Notes: generated by a model from the sequence alone, not told the origin. A stretch of DNA of 7,941 nt from M3007 sp040080915 (GCA_040080915.1 JBEBHD010000249.1:1-7941), one strand, 5' to 3'; counted from the stretch's first letter, positions 1 to 6,273 are shown. A program made the numbers and translations.

Positions 1-1229
1 ACGGCCCTCCCGGCGTACCCACCCGCCAGGGCCAGTGGGGCGAACCCGATACCACGGGCGTGCCCTTGCCCCTGTTGCGCGTGAGCGAGGGCGCATACCG
101 CGTGCCGCCGGCCGCGTGGGGTTTACTCCCGGTACAAAGCGACCCGACAAAGGACCCCGTGCCCGGCGTACCCGTCAAATTTGCCCCAGCCGCCACCAAC
201 GACGACGTGCGGGCGGGCTACGGGTTCAAGACAGAATCAGCCAAAAACCCGGAGCAGAACCAGTATTTTTTTCACCCCGACCACCTCGGCAGCAGCAATT
301 ACATCACCGACCGCGAGGGGCGCGTGCGCCAGCACATCGAATACCTGCCGTTCGGCGAAACCCTCGGCGAGGAGTCGCACAACAACGACCCGGCCCAGCC
401 CTACCGCTTCACAGGCAAGGAGCAAGACCCGGAGACCGGCCTGTACTATTTCGGTGCGCGGTACTACGATGGCTTTGCCAGTCTTTGGCTCAGTGTGGAC
501 CCACTGACGGAGAAGTATCCGGGCTGGAGCGGGTACAATTATGTGATGTGGAATCCGGTGGCGTTTGTGGATCCGGATGGGCGATTTTCGATACCTAATC
601 ATATCGACATTACCGATCAAGCAGCTGCAAATGCAAAAATTTCTACCTTATCTCGATTCACCTTGTCTGTCGGGGCCTCCACGATGCCTGATATATTCAT
701 GTTCTTCCTTCCGTCGGTACATTTTGACAATGTTCAAGGACTGGAAGCCGTCCAATCCAAAATGAACGACCTGACTACAACAATCAATAACCGTATGGGT
801 AAGATAGGCTCAGTGAACAAACGGTTTGGAGGGTGGGATATGCTGATACTGGGAAAGAATTTCCACACATTGGAAGATTTTTATGCACACTCCAATTATG
901 TTCAATTGTATGCAGAGTATTATGCAGGTGAAAACAATGGGAGTTTCCCAAGTACGGTGCCATTGTTTGAGGATGGAATCAAAATTGACAAGTTTAGAGA
1001 AATGCTGTCGAATACAGGAAAAGATTCGAACGGGCGATTTCTTGGCCTCCAAACAGGAAAGTTTAATCTACTTGATAACGAGTTTTGGGATTTATTGCCG
1101 GGCGATTGGAGTGGATGCCCAAACTGCCACGAGCAGATTGCACACGATAAGCCCGATAGCAGAATCGGGCAATTGAAAAAACAAACTGCTGAACGTGCGG
1201 TTATGGAACACATGAAAAAACTTGAATGA
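1..1229 (+). CDS. RHS-repeat polymorphic toxin, C-terminal part (5' end outside window), with Het-C/zinc-PLC-like tip
   Basis: The reading frame (first full codon at 3) is open to the left edge, so this is the 3' end of a longer gene; the GTG at 60 is internal. Seen: the classic RHS-associated core, including FHPDHLGSSNYITD (about 270-311), EYLPFGE, YRFTGKEQDPETGLYYFGARYYD (in pieces, about 402-470), WLSVDPLTEKYPG and YNYVMWNPVAFVDPDGR (ends at 584). Known: RHS proteins form a shell around a variable C-terminal toxin that begins just after this core and is delivered to neighbouring cells or hosts. Here about 214 residues follow, with NHIDITDQA, FHTLEDFYAHSNY and CHEQIAHDK, which resemble the metal-ligand motifs of Het-C / zinc-dependent phospholipase C proteins. 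Base composition falls sharply at the junction. The gene ends in TGA at 1227-1229, one base before the repeat array. The RHS call is firm; the toxin activity is inferred from motifs. The secretion signal would be upstream and cannot be seen. Confidence 0.93.
   Translation, partial: GPPGVPTRQGQWGEPDTTGVPLPLLRVSEGAYRVPPAAWGLLPVQSDPTKDPVPGVPVKFAPAATNDDVRAGYGFKTESAKNPEQNQYFFHPDHLGSSNYITDREGRVRQHIEYLPFGETLGEESHNNDPAQPYRFTGKEQDPETGLYYFGARYYDGFASLWLSVDPLTEKYPGWSGYNYVMWNPVAFVDPDGRFSIPNHIDITDQAAANAKISTLSRFTLSVGASTMPDIFMFFLPSVHFDNVQGLEAVQSKMNDLTTTINNRMGKIGSVNKRFGGWDMLILGKNFHTLEDFYAHSNYVQLYAEYYAGENNGSFPSTVPLFEDGIKIDKFREMLSNTGKDSNGRFLGLQTGKFNLLDNEFWDLLPGDWSGCPNCHEQIAHDKPDSRIGQLKKQTAERAVMEHMKKLE
585..1226 (+). 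other. Variable toxin tip of the RHS protein (Het-C / zinc-dependent phospholipase C-like domain)
   Basis: This is the segment after the DPDGR core end. Candidate metal ligands are His at 600 in HIDIT, His at 864 and Asp at 876 in HTLEDF, His at 888 in AHSNY, and His 1128, Glu 1131, His 1143 and Asp 1146 in HEQIAHD. In Het-C and related zinc PLC-like proteins, an early His, an HxxxDxxxHS-type motif with Asn after Ser, and a late HDE(L/I)-KD motif with a following Ala-rich helix occur in this order and roughly these spacings. A CPNC motif (1116-1127) lies just before the last cluster. GC is 22 of 60 at 601-660 against 39 of 60 at 301-360 in the core, which suggests the tip was acquired separately. 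Lipid hydrolysis is an inference; a catalytically inactive or differently acting relative is possible. Confidence 0.6.
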
Positions 1230-1283
1230 CCGCTCGCGAGGGTCCCCGCTGGGGCCAAGTTTTCGCAACCCAACGTATGCCCC

Positions 1284-1425
1284 GGCTGGGCGCAAGTGTT
1301 CCCGCTCGTAAGGCGGCTGGGCGCAAGTGTTCGCGGCTGGGCGCAAGTGTTCCCGGCTGGGCGCAAGTGTTCCCGCTCGTAAGGCGGCTGGGCGCAAGTG
1401 TTCGCGGCTGGGCGCAAGTGTTCCC
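1284..1425. repeat. Perfect 71-bp tandem duplication made of 20-bp units
   Basis: 1284-1354 and 1355-1425 are identical by direct comparison. Each 71-bp copy holds three occurrences of GGCTGGGCGCAAGTGTTC. The starts are 1284, 1315, 1335, 1355, 1386 and 1406, spaced 31-20-20-31-20. The 31-bp steps carry an 11-bp insert containing GCTCGTAAGGC. Perfect identity implies a recent duplication, by slippage or unequal recombination, so copy number may differ between strains. Confidence 0.95.
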
Positions 1426-1493
1426 GCTCGCCGCAAGTCTTCCCTTCCACGCACACCGCTCGCGAGCGGTAGAGCGAGTGGAAAGGCTGAAAA
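1423..1493. repeat. Head-to-head repeat copies sharing a 16-bp palindrome
   Basis: A forward copy (1423-1466) and a reverse copy (1459-1493) meet at ACCGCTCGCGAGCGGT (1455-1470), a perfect 16-bp palindrome. The reverse copy carries AGTGGAAAGGCTGAAAA (1477-1493), which recurs exactly at 1843-1859 in the other reverse-orientation copy. Confidence 0.75.
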
Positions 1494-1557
1494 AACGGAT
1501 GGCTGAGCACAAGCGTTCGCAACCCCAAAAACCAACCCCTGCTCGTAAGGGCCTTTG

Positions 1558-1730
1558 CCCGCTCGCCGCAATTCTTCCCTTCCACGCACATCGCTCGCGA
1601 GGGTCTCCGACCCGAAGCCGCGCCCGCTCGCCGCAATTCTTCCCTTCCACGCACACCGCTCGCGAGGGTCCCCGCTCGCTGGAAGTCTTCCCTTGCCACA
1701 TCGCTCGCGAGGGTCTCCGACCCGAAGCGG
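1558..1730. repeat. Three consecutive forward repeat copies
   Basis: Copies start with CCCGCTCGC at 1558, 1623 and 1671. The first and third end with the internal hairpin GGGTC-TCC-GACCC followed by GAAGC; the middle one is cut short at GGGTC and runs straight into the third. The 65- and 48-bp spacings show variable truncation rather than a regular tandem array. Confidence 0.75.
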
Positions 1731-1750
1731 CATCCGCACCAACGTAAGTA

Positions 1751-1792
1751 CACCCGCCATCCCGATCCTGTCGGTGATGGCGGGTGCGTTTT
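1751..1792 (+). terminator. Terminator-like hairpin inside the repeat array
   Basis: CACCCGCCATC (1751-1761) pairs perfectly with GATGGCGGGTG (1776-1786). Inside it CCGA (1762-1765) pairs with TCGG (1771-1774) around a TCCTG loop, with one unpaired T. CGTTTT follows at 1787-1792. This is a 15-bp GC-rich stem with a short T run, consistent with a rho-independent terminator for the + strand, perhaps ending the RHS transcript about 520 bp beyond its stop. The T run is weak, so a structural role within the repeat element is also possible. Repeat copies of opposite orientation flank it (1671-1729 and 1802-1859), so the hairpin sits at the centre of a larger inverted repeat. Confidence 0.5.
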
Positions 1793-1801
1793 GTGGGGTA
1801 C

Positions 1802-1859
1802 CGCTTCGGGTCGAAGACCCTTGCGAGCAGTGCGGTGGATAAAGTGGAAAGGCTGAAAA
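1802..1859 (-). repeat. Reverse-orientation repeat copy
   Basis: Read on the minus strand this gives CTTTCCAC, TTTATCCACCGCA, CTGCTCGCAAGGGTC and TTCGACCCGAAGCGG, a diverged match to the forward unit at 1671-1730. The palindrome has decayed to TTGCGAG on the + strand. Together with 1671-1730 it brackets the hairpin at 1751-1786. Confidence 0.65.
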
Positions 1860-1875
1860 GCCCGCCTCACATGTC

Positions 1876-1935
1876 CCCGCTCGCGGCAAGCCTTCCCTTG
1901 CCACACCGCTCGCGAGGGCCTCCGACCCGAAGCGG
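1876..1935 (+). repeat. Last forward repeat copy of the array
   Basis: CCCGCTCGCGGCAAGCC is followed by TTCCCTTGCCACACCG, CTCGCGAG (1909-1916), GGCCTCCGACCCGAAGCGGC. It is close to the unit at 1671-1730. Beyond it, 1936-2103 is ordinary intergenic sequence with no gene, RNA or terminator that I can support. Confidence 0.7.
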
Positions 1936-2065
1936 CACCCTTTCAACGCAAGCGTAGCAGGCCGTTATCGATTTTTATGCGCTTGGGAAGCCCTTCTTTT
2001 TCAAAACAATGGTTAACCGCTTGGCACATCTCCCACGCTCGACACGGATTTCTGCGAAATGACAA

Positions 2066-2090
2066 GCCGAGCGGGGCTGCCGAGCGGGGC
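2066..2090. repeat. Short direct repeat, 12-bp unit twice
   Basis: GCCGAGCGGGGC occurs at 2066-2077 and again at 2079-2090, separated by one T, just beyond the 3' end of trhO. It looks like a small local duplication; no function is proposed. Confidence 0.7.
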
Positions 2091-2103
2091 CGGTAGGTAC
2101 CTG

Positions 2104-3141
2104 TCAGACAGAGCCGGCCGGCACTTTTTTAAAATGCCCATTGCTGAATTTGCTGCCGTTGAAGCGTTCCGCCTTGGCGCGTTCGCGTCGAACAGAGTCG
2201 GATAGCGCATTGAATTCATGGCATTGCTCCGAGCAACAGCCTGCGTACCTTTCCCGGCAGGCGGAGCATTGGATGAATAGCAGGTGGCAGTATGTATTGG
2301 CGCAGTTGGTGTGGTCGTCGCAGGGTTCCCCGCATTGGTGGCAGTGCGCGATGACGGCATCGCTGATACGCTCACCGAGGCGCTCGTCGAACACGAAATT
2401 TTTGCCAAGAAACTTGTTGCGCAGACCTTCCGTCTGTACCTGGCGTGCGTATTCGATGATGCCGCCTTCCAGTTGGAACACATTCTTGAAGCCCCGGTAT
2501 TTGAGGTAAGCACTGGCTTTTTCACAGCGGATACCACCGGTGCAGTACATCACGATGTTTTTGTCTTTTTTGTCGGCCAGCAAATCGGCTACATACGGCA
2601 GTTCCTCGCGGAAGGTATCCACAGGCGGCGCGATGGCACCTTCGAACCGGCCCACTTCGCTTTCATAGTGGTTGCGCATATCCACCACGATGGTATCGGG
2701 ATGGTCGGTCAGGTCGTTGAACGCCTCGGCCCGCAGATGGGTGCCGTAATTGGACGGGTCGAAGTCAGGGTCGTCAATGCCATCGGCCACGATCTTGTGC
2801 CGCACCTTGATGATGAGGGCAAAAAATGACTTGCCGTCGTCCTCGATGGCAATATTGAGCCGCATTCCCTGAAAAAACAGAACAGTGTCCATGGCCGCCC
2901 TGAAGTCCTCAAGGCGTACTTGTGGCACGGAAATTTGAGCGTTCACCCCTTCACTGGCCACGTAGATCCGTCCCAGTACGCCGAGCGAATCGAGCAGGCC
3001 GAAGAGGTGGTTGCGGAACAGGTGGGGGTTGCGCAGCGTGACGTATTTGTAAAATGAAATAGTGAGGCGCGGCTCGGCACTCCGGCGGAGGCGCTCTTTC
3101 AGTTCCTGGCGGTTGACGCGGTTGTGCAAAAGCTTGGTCAT
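2104..3141 (-). CDS. trhO: tRNA uridine(34) hydroxylase TrhO (rhodanese family, formerly YceA/UPF0176)
   Basis: 345 aa, close to the usual length. Known role: oxygen-dependent hydroxylation of the wobble uridine 34 of certain tRNAs to 5-hydroxyuridine, in the cytoplasm. Seen: an N-terminal domain (about 25-120) with ISFYKYVTL and GRIYVASEGVNAQISVP, then a rhodanese domain (about 130-235) with the active-site loop CTGGIRCEKASAYL (catalytic Cys200) and FQLEGGIIEYAR. The Cys/His-rich C-terminal region (about 265-307) carries CHQC, C274, C280, C285, CSAC and CCSEQC, as expected for the metal-binding tail. The basic end KFSNGHFKK is present. The ATG at 3139-3141 lies 3 bp after the stop of the upstream GNAT gene (3145-3147), so translation is probably coupled. 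No clear Shine-Dalgarno sequence is seen, as is common in Bacteroidota. Nothing appears broken. Confidence 0.95.
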   Translation of the reverse strand: MTKLLHNRVNRQELKERLRRSAEPRLTISFYKYVTLRNPHLFRNHLFGLLDSLGVLGRIYVASEGVNAQISVPQVRLEDFRAAMDTVLFFQGMRLNIAIEDDGKSFFALIIKVRHKIVADGIDDPDFDPSNYGTHLRAEAFNDLTDHPDTIVVDMRNHYESEVGRFEGAIAPPVDTFREELPYVADLLADKKDKNIVMYCTGGIRCEKASAYLKYRGFKNVFQLEGGIIEYARQVQTEGLRNKFLGKNFVFDERLGERISDAVIAHCHQCGEPCDDHTNCANTYCHLLFIQCSACRERYAGCCSEQCHEFNALSDSVRRERAKAERFNGSKFSNGHFKKVPAGSV

Positions 3142-3144
3142 GGC

Positions 3145-4269
3145 TCAGCTCAGTTCTTTTTGAAAAATGCGGAACACCTTGTACAACTGGGCACCGAGGC
3201 GTTCGTATTCGGCCCGCATGGCCGTGTTGGTTTCCAGCACGAGGTTGGTTTCAAACGTCAAAATACCGGCATTTCGAGCGCTTTCCACCATTTTCCAGCC
3301 CATCAGGATGTCCAAGCCGCGCCCGCGGTGCGGCGCGTCAATGCCGCCGAGCAGCAGGTCGAGCTGCCTGGCATTTCGGGCAGCGTGCAGGATGTGCAAA
3401 AACCCGAACGGGAGCAGCTTGCCCTTGGCACGCTGGATACCCTTGGTCATGTTGGGGATGCCGAGCATGAAGGCGACCACGTGGCCCGCCTCGTCCACTA
3501 CTACTTTTAAAAAACGCGGGTCGAGTATGGGCAAGTAGCGTGCGGCAGTTTCGCGCATCTCCTGTTCGTCCAGCGGTGAAAAGCCCTGCAGGTCTGCGTA
3601 AGTTCGGTTGATAAGTTCGAAAATGGGTACGATGTAGGGCTTCATCTCCCGGGTTTTGCCGAACTCGACCAGCCGGAACTGCGTGTTCCGCTGTACCCGC
3701 TCCCAAATTTTGGGGTAGATTTCCGGTATGTCCCGGTGGATGTCAATGAGGTAGTCCATGCAGTCCGTCATCTTGCCGTAGCCGTGTTTTTCCACAAAAC
3801 GCGGCAGGTAGGGCTGGTTGCAAGCGGTGACCATGATGGGCGGTTTGTCGAAGCCCTCCACCAGCAACCCCTGCGGCTCCCGGCCTGAAAACCCGAACGG
3901 CCCGATGACCCGTTTCATGCCTTTTTCCCGGCCCCAGTGTTCCACAGCGTCCAGCAGGGCGCGGCACACGTCATAGTCCTCGAAGCAGTCGAGGTGGGCA
4001 AAGCGCACGGTTTTTTCCCCGTGTTCGGTGTTGTACGGGTGGTGAACGATGCCCATGATGCGTCCTTGAGGCTTGCCGTTTTTGTAGGCCAAAAACAGCA
4101 CCGTGTCGCAGTACGAGAAAGACTTGTTTTTAGCCGGGTCGAAAAACGCTTTTTGATCCGAGTAAAGAGGAGGCATCCAGTTGGCGTACCCGGCATGGAT
4201 GCGGGCAGGCAAGTGGATAAACGTGTGCAGGTCTTTTGCCCCTTCTACAAGGCGGATGGATACGGACAT
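3145..4269 (-). CDS. GNAT-fold acyltransferase-like protein, YghO-like, substrate unknown
   Basis: 374 aa from the ATG at 4267-4269. The frame also has a TTG at 4275, but the ATG gives a natural N terminus (MSVSIRLVEGAKDL). Seen: an N-terminal region with YANWMPPLYSDQKAFFD and KNKSFSYCDTVLFLAYKNGK, then GRIMGIV and FAHLDCFEDYDVCRALLDA, EHWGREKGMKRVIGPFGFS. The C-terminal part has GGIDAPHRGRGLDILMGWKM, whose HRGRGLD (about 314-320) looks like the acyl-CoA pyrophosphate loop of GNAT enzymes, then LETNTAMRAEYERLGAQLYK. The pattern, a weak N-terminal GNAT-like half and a clearer C-terminal one, fits a conserved family of about 370-380 aa that includes YghO-like proteins. No signal peptide or membrane segment is seen, so it is probably cytoplasmic. 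It starts 41 bp after the glycosyltransferase stop and ends 3 bp before trhO. Its substrate cannot be told from sequence. Confidence 0.85.
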   Translation of the reverse strand: MSVSIRLVEGAKDLHTFIHLPARIHAGYANWMPPLYSDQKAFFDPAKNKSFSYCDTVLFLAYKNGKPQGRIMGIVHHPYNTEHGEKTVRFAHLDCFEDYDVCRALLDAVEHWGREKGMKRVIGPFGFSGREPQGLLVEGFDKPPIMVTACNQPYLPRFVEKHGYGKMTDCMDYLIDIHRDIPEIYPKIWERVQRNTQFRLVEFGKTREMKPYIVPIFELINRTYADLQGFSPLDEQEMRETAARYLPILDPRFLKVVVDEAGHVVAFMLGIPNMTKGIQRAKGKLLPFGFLHILHAARNARQLDLLLGGIDAPHRGRGLDILMGWKMVESARNAGILTFETNLVLETNTAMRAEYERLGAQLYKVFRIFQKELS

Positions 4270-4310
4270 CAGCAATCAAGTTAGGATAAGTTTCTTTTTC
4301 GGGCAGACGG

Positions 4311-5966
4311 TCATTTCGCTCGCGTTCTTTTGAAAAACACAAAGCCGTTTTTCTCGCCGAGTTGCTCCGTGTCGGGGCGTTCGCGTAGGTAGTTGGCGTG
4401 GTAATTTTTAGTGACAATATACACATCCTTGTCCACCGGCCCTTCCAAGAGCCAGTCCCGCTGATATGCATTCGGGTTGGTGTGTGGCATTTTTTGGCTG
4501 TAAAAGTACTGTGCGTAGGACTTGTAGCCATGTGTAGTGAAATATACGTCCTCGCCCGCCTTGCTTTTGAAAAAATCCACGGCGGCGCGTTGGGAGTAGC
4601 CCTCAATGCGCTTGATGAAAAATACGAGGGTCAGCAGCACGAACATCGCCGTGCCGCCGAACAACCAGCGGAAAGCCCGTTGCTCCTGGCTGCGCCCGAA
4701 CCACCGCAACGTCAGCACCAACAATGCCAGCAGAAACAGGCCTGGCAGTATTTCCAGCCCGGTCCAATGCACGTCGGCCCCGAGGCTGGCCTGTGCGAAC
4801 GGGTCGTTGAACAGCGGTTTGAGCAGTTCAGCATTCATGCCCACAAACGGCAGCGCCAGCGTGGCCGCCACGAACAGTCCGCCAACAACTGCCAGCAATA
4901 CCTTCATCCAAAGGGCAAAAGCGATCTCGCCGCGCAGGATTTTGGCCAGTACCACTGCCGCCAAAAACGTGAGCGGGAAATAGCACATGGACGAGTAGTG
5001 AACGATCTTGGATTTGACAATGCTGAACAGGATGAGCACCACCCAGAACAGGTATTTCATCCAACGGCGGAAGTCTTGTTGGTGCTCGTGTTTTTCGTCG
5101 GGCAGTCGGAAAAACGCGCGTACGGCAAAAATGGAGGCTGGAAAACACCCCACGAGCAGCACTACAAAATGGTAGCCAGGGAAGCCGCCGTGCCCGGCAT
5201 CGGGCGTGGAGAAGAGGCGGTACTGGTATTTGTTGAACTCAACGATAAACCACGGGCCATTTTTCCAGTACTCCAAACCATACCATGCGAGCGTGACCAA
5301 CGTGGCCGCTGCCGTGAAAAACAGAAACTGCGGCACATTCACATACAGGCGCATGCGCTTCGACACCCAGTACACACCCATCGTGAGCACGGCCAGCAGG
5401 TACGCGGTTTGGCCCTTGGTGAGGATGCCCATGCCGATAAAAAAACCGCCGAGGAACAGGTACCACCAGCGGTTTTGCGGCAGTCCGATTCCCTGCACGT
5501 TGCTTTTTTTCCAGTAGGCAAGAATAAAAAAGTAGAGGCCGAGAAAAATGAACAGGTTGAACCACGGGTCAATGATACCGGATTTGAAATAAAGAAACGG
5601 CAGCACGGTACCGAGGTAAACGGTGGCCCAAATGGCTCCGAAGCGGGCATCGTACAGTTTTTTGCCAATGCTGTACACCACCGCCAGCGTGAGCGCCCCA
5701 CACAAGGCGTTCGGTAACCGGGCAGCAAACTCGCCCACGCCGAAGGTTTTCATGGCTAATACCTGAAGCCAGAAAAAGAAGGGCGGTTTTTCCCAAAACG
5801 GCTGGAAGTTGACGTGTACGCGCAGGTAGTCGTCCAGCACGATCATCTCGCGGCTGATCTCCGCGAAGTTGATTTCGTCCCAGTCAAACAGGTGTACACC
5901 GCCCAGAAAGGGGATGAAAAACAGTGCCCCTAACAGGGCGAACAATAGCGCATCGCGGTGCTTCAT
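4311..5966 (-). CDS. ArnT/PMT-like integral membrane glycosyltransferase (GT83 type)
   Basis: 551 aa, about the length of ArnT. Known: ArnT and protein O-mannosyltransferase relatives use a polyprenyl-phosphate sugar and transfer the sugar on the outer face of the inner membrane, for example onto lipid A or proteins. Seen: a first membrane helix (about 7-23) followed by a loop with FDWDEINFAEISREM, whose Asp/Glu residues (D28, D30, E31) sit where the catalytic acidic residues of the family lie. NFQPFWEKPPFFFWL (about 53-67) is the family's second signature. About ten further hydrophobic segments follow, including GILTKGQTAYLLAVL, and a soluble tail (about 465-551) ends in FVFFKRTRAK. The start is ATG at 5964-5966. 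A TAnnTTTG promoter-like site lies upstream. The substrate is unknown; no arn pathway genes are in the window, so I assign no symbol. Confidence 0.9.
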   Translation of the reverse strand: MKHRDALLFALLGALFFIPFLGGVHLFDWDEINFAEISREMIVLDDYLRVHVNFQPFWEKPPFFFWLQVLAMKTFGVGEFAARLPNALCGALTLAVVYSIGKKLYDARFGAIWATVYLGTVLPFLYFKSGIIDPWFNLFIFLGLYFFILAYWKKSNVQGIGLPQNRWWYLFLGGFFIGMGILTKGQTAYLLAVLTMGVYWVSKRMRLYVNVPQFLFFTAAATLVTLAWYGLEYWKNGPWFIVEFNKYQYRLFSTPDAGHGGFPGYHFVVLLVGCFPASIFAVRAFFRLPDEKHEHQQDFRRWMKYLFWVVLILFSIVKSKIVHYSSMCYFPLTFLAAVVLAKILRGEIAFALWMKVLLAVVGGLFVAATLALPFVGMNAELLKPLFNDPFAQASLGADVHWTGLEILPGLFLLALLVLTLRWFGRSQEQRAFRWLFGGTAMFVLLTLVFFIKRIEGYSQRAAVDFFKSKAGEDVYFTTHGYKSYAQYFYSQKMPHTNPNAYQRDWLLEGPVDKDVYIVTKNYHANYLRERPDTEQLGEKNGFVFFKRTRAK

Positions 5967-6035
5967 CTTGGGTATTTCTGATAAACCTGCTCCGTTGTTT
6001 TCTTCCCTCTACATGGCGCGGGTGTGTTGTTGCGG

Positions 6036-6069
6036 CAAAAATAGGGCGGGTTTGCCGGGCGGCTTCAAC
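6036..6069 (-). promoter_or_regulatory. Putative Bacteroidota-type promoter for the minus-strand operon
   Basis: On the minus strand, TATTTTTG (6036-6043) matches the Bacteroidota -7 consensus TAnnTTTG. A TTG at 6066-6068 could be the -33 element, with 22 bp between them, slightly longer than the usual 19-21. It would give a leader of roughly 60 nt before the ATG at 5966. Identified by eye only. Confidence 0.45.
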
Positions 6070-6090
6070 TTTTTTTGATCCAAGCGCCGC

Positions 6091-6241
6091 GTAAAAAACA
6101 AGTTGCACAGAGGCACAAAGAGTTGGAGAGGGCACAAAGAAAAAAATTTGGAGCAGGGGTGATTAGTGCATTTTCAAATTAGCACATTTTATCTCTGTGT
6201 CCTCTCCAAATCCGTGAACCTCTGTCCAACTTGTTTTTTTC
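6091..6241. repeat. Large imperfect inverted repeat in the divergent intergenic region
   Basis: The left arm 6091-6139 and the right arm 6193-6241 are reverse complements at 40 of 49 positions with no gaps. The loop is 53 bp (6140-6192) and AT-rich. Shared blocks include AAAAAACAAGTTG, ACAGAGG, TTGGAGAGG and CACA. The loop itself has short self-complementary pieces (AAATTTG/CAAATT and GTGC/GCAC). Similar CTCTGTG/CTTTGTG-type sequences are, to my knowledge, dispersed in many Bacteroidota genomes, so this may be a small mobile or MITE-like element or the base of a structured RNA. It lies upstream of both promoter-like sites. Confidence 0.8.
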
Positions 6242-6273
6242 TGTGTCTTCAGCCCGATTTTTTCCCGATGCTG

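Larger units (their letters stand above)
1230..1935. repeat. Dense non-coding repeat array downstream of the RHS toxin gene
   Basis: About 700 bp built almost entirely from variants of one repeat family. The unit starts near CCCGCTCGC, continues CGCAA(T/G)TCTTCCCTT, then a CAC-rich piece, the palindrome CTCGCGAG, and GGGTCTCCGACCCGAAGC. Forward copies are at about 1423-1466, 1558-1618, 1623-1670, 1671-1729 and 1876-1935; a fragment is at 1230-1250. Reverse-orientation copies are at about 1459-1493 and 1802-1859. CTCGCGAG occurs at 1233, 1459, 1594, 1659, 1704 and 1909. Long frames stay open here on both strands, but they only translate the GC-rich repeats. The 20- and 71-bp periods are not multiples of three, so the same repeat is read in shifting frames, and I call no gene. 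The array begins one base after the toxin stop codon. Its function is unknown. Confidence 0.85.

Noticed and set aside
35..598. 187-aa + frame over the RHS core
   Set aside because: It is an Arg/Pro-rich shadow frame of the RHS coding sequence.
1284..1425. CRISPR-like array
   Set aside because: The units are directly abutting or separated by an identical 11-bp insert; there are no unique spacers and no cas genes.
920..1906. Long open frames on the minus strand (up to 328 aa) and + strand (173 aa at 1226-1747) through the repeat array
   Set aside because: They translate the same GC-rich repeats in several frames; the 20- and 71-bp periods break frame between copies; the longest also runs antisense into the RHS gene.
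2048..2060. ATTTC-TGC-GAAAT as a trhO terminator
   Set aside because: The stem is only 5 bp and AT-rich, and no T run follows it on the minus strand.
2013..2537. 174-aa minus-strand frame
   Set aside because: It overlaps trhO in another frame; trhO has the catalytic Cys loop and full family motifs.
4270..4275. TTG start at 4275 for the GNAT gene
   Set aside because: An ATG lies two codons downstream and is the more likely start; the difference is two residues.
4398..5717. 439-aa open frame on the + strand
   Set aside because: It is antisense to the clear membrane glycosyltransferase; its His/Gln/Glu-rich translation matches no family I recognise and mirrors the hydrophobic codons of the real gene.
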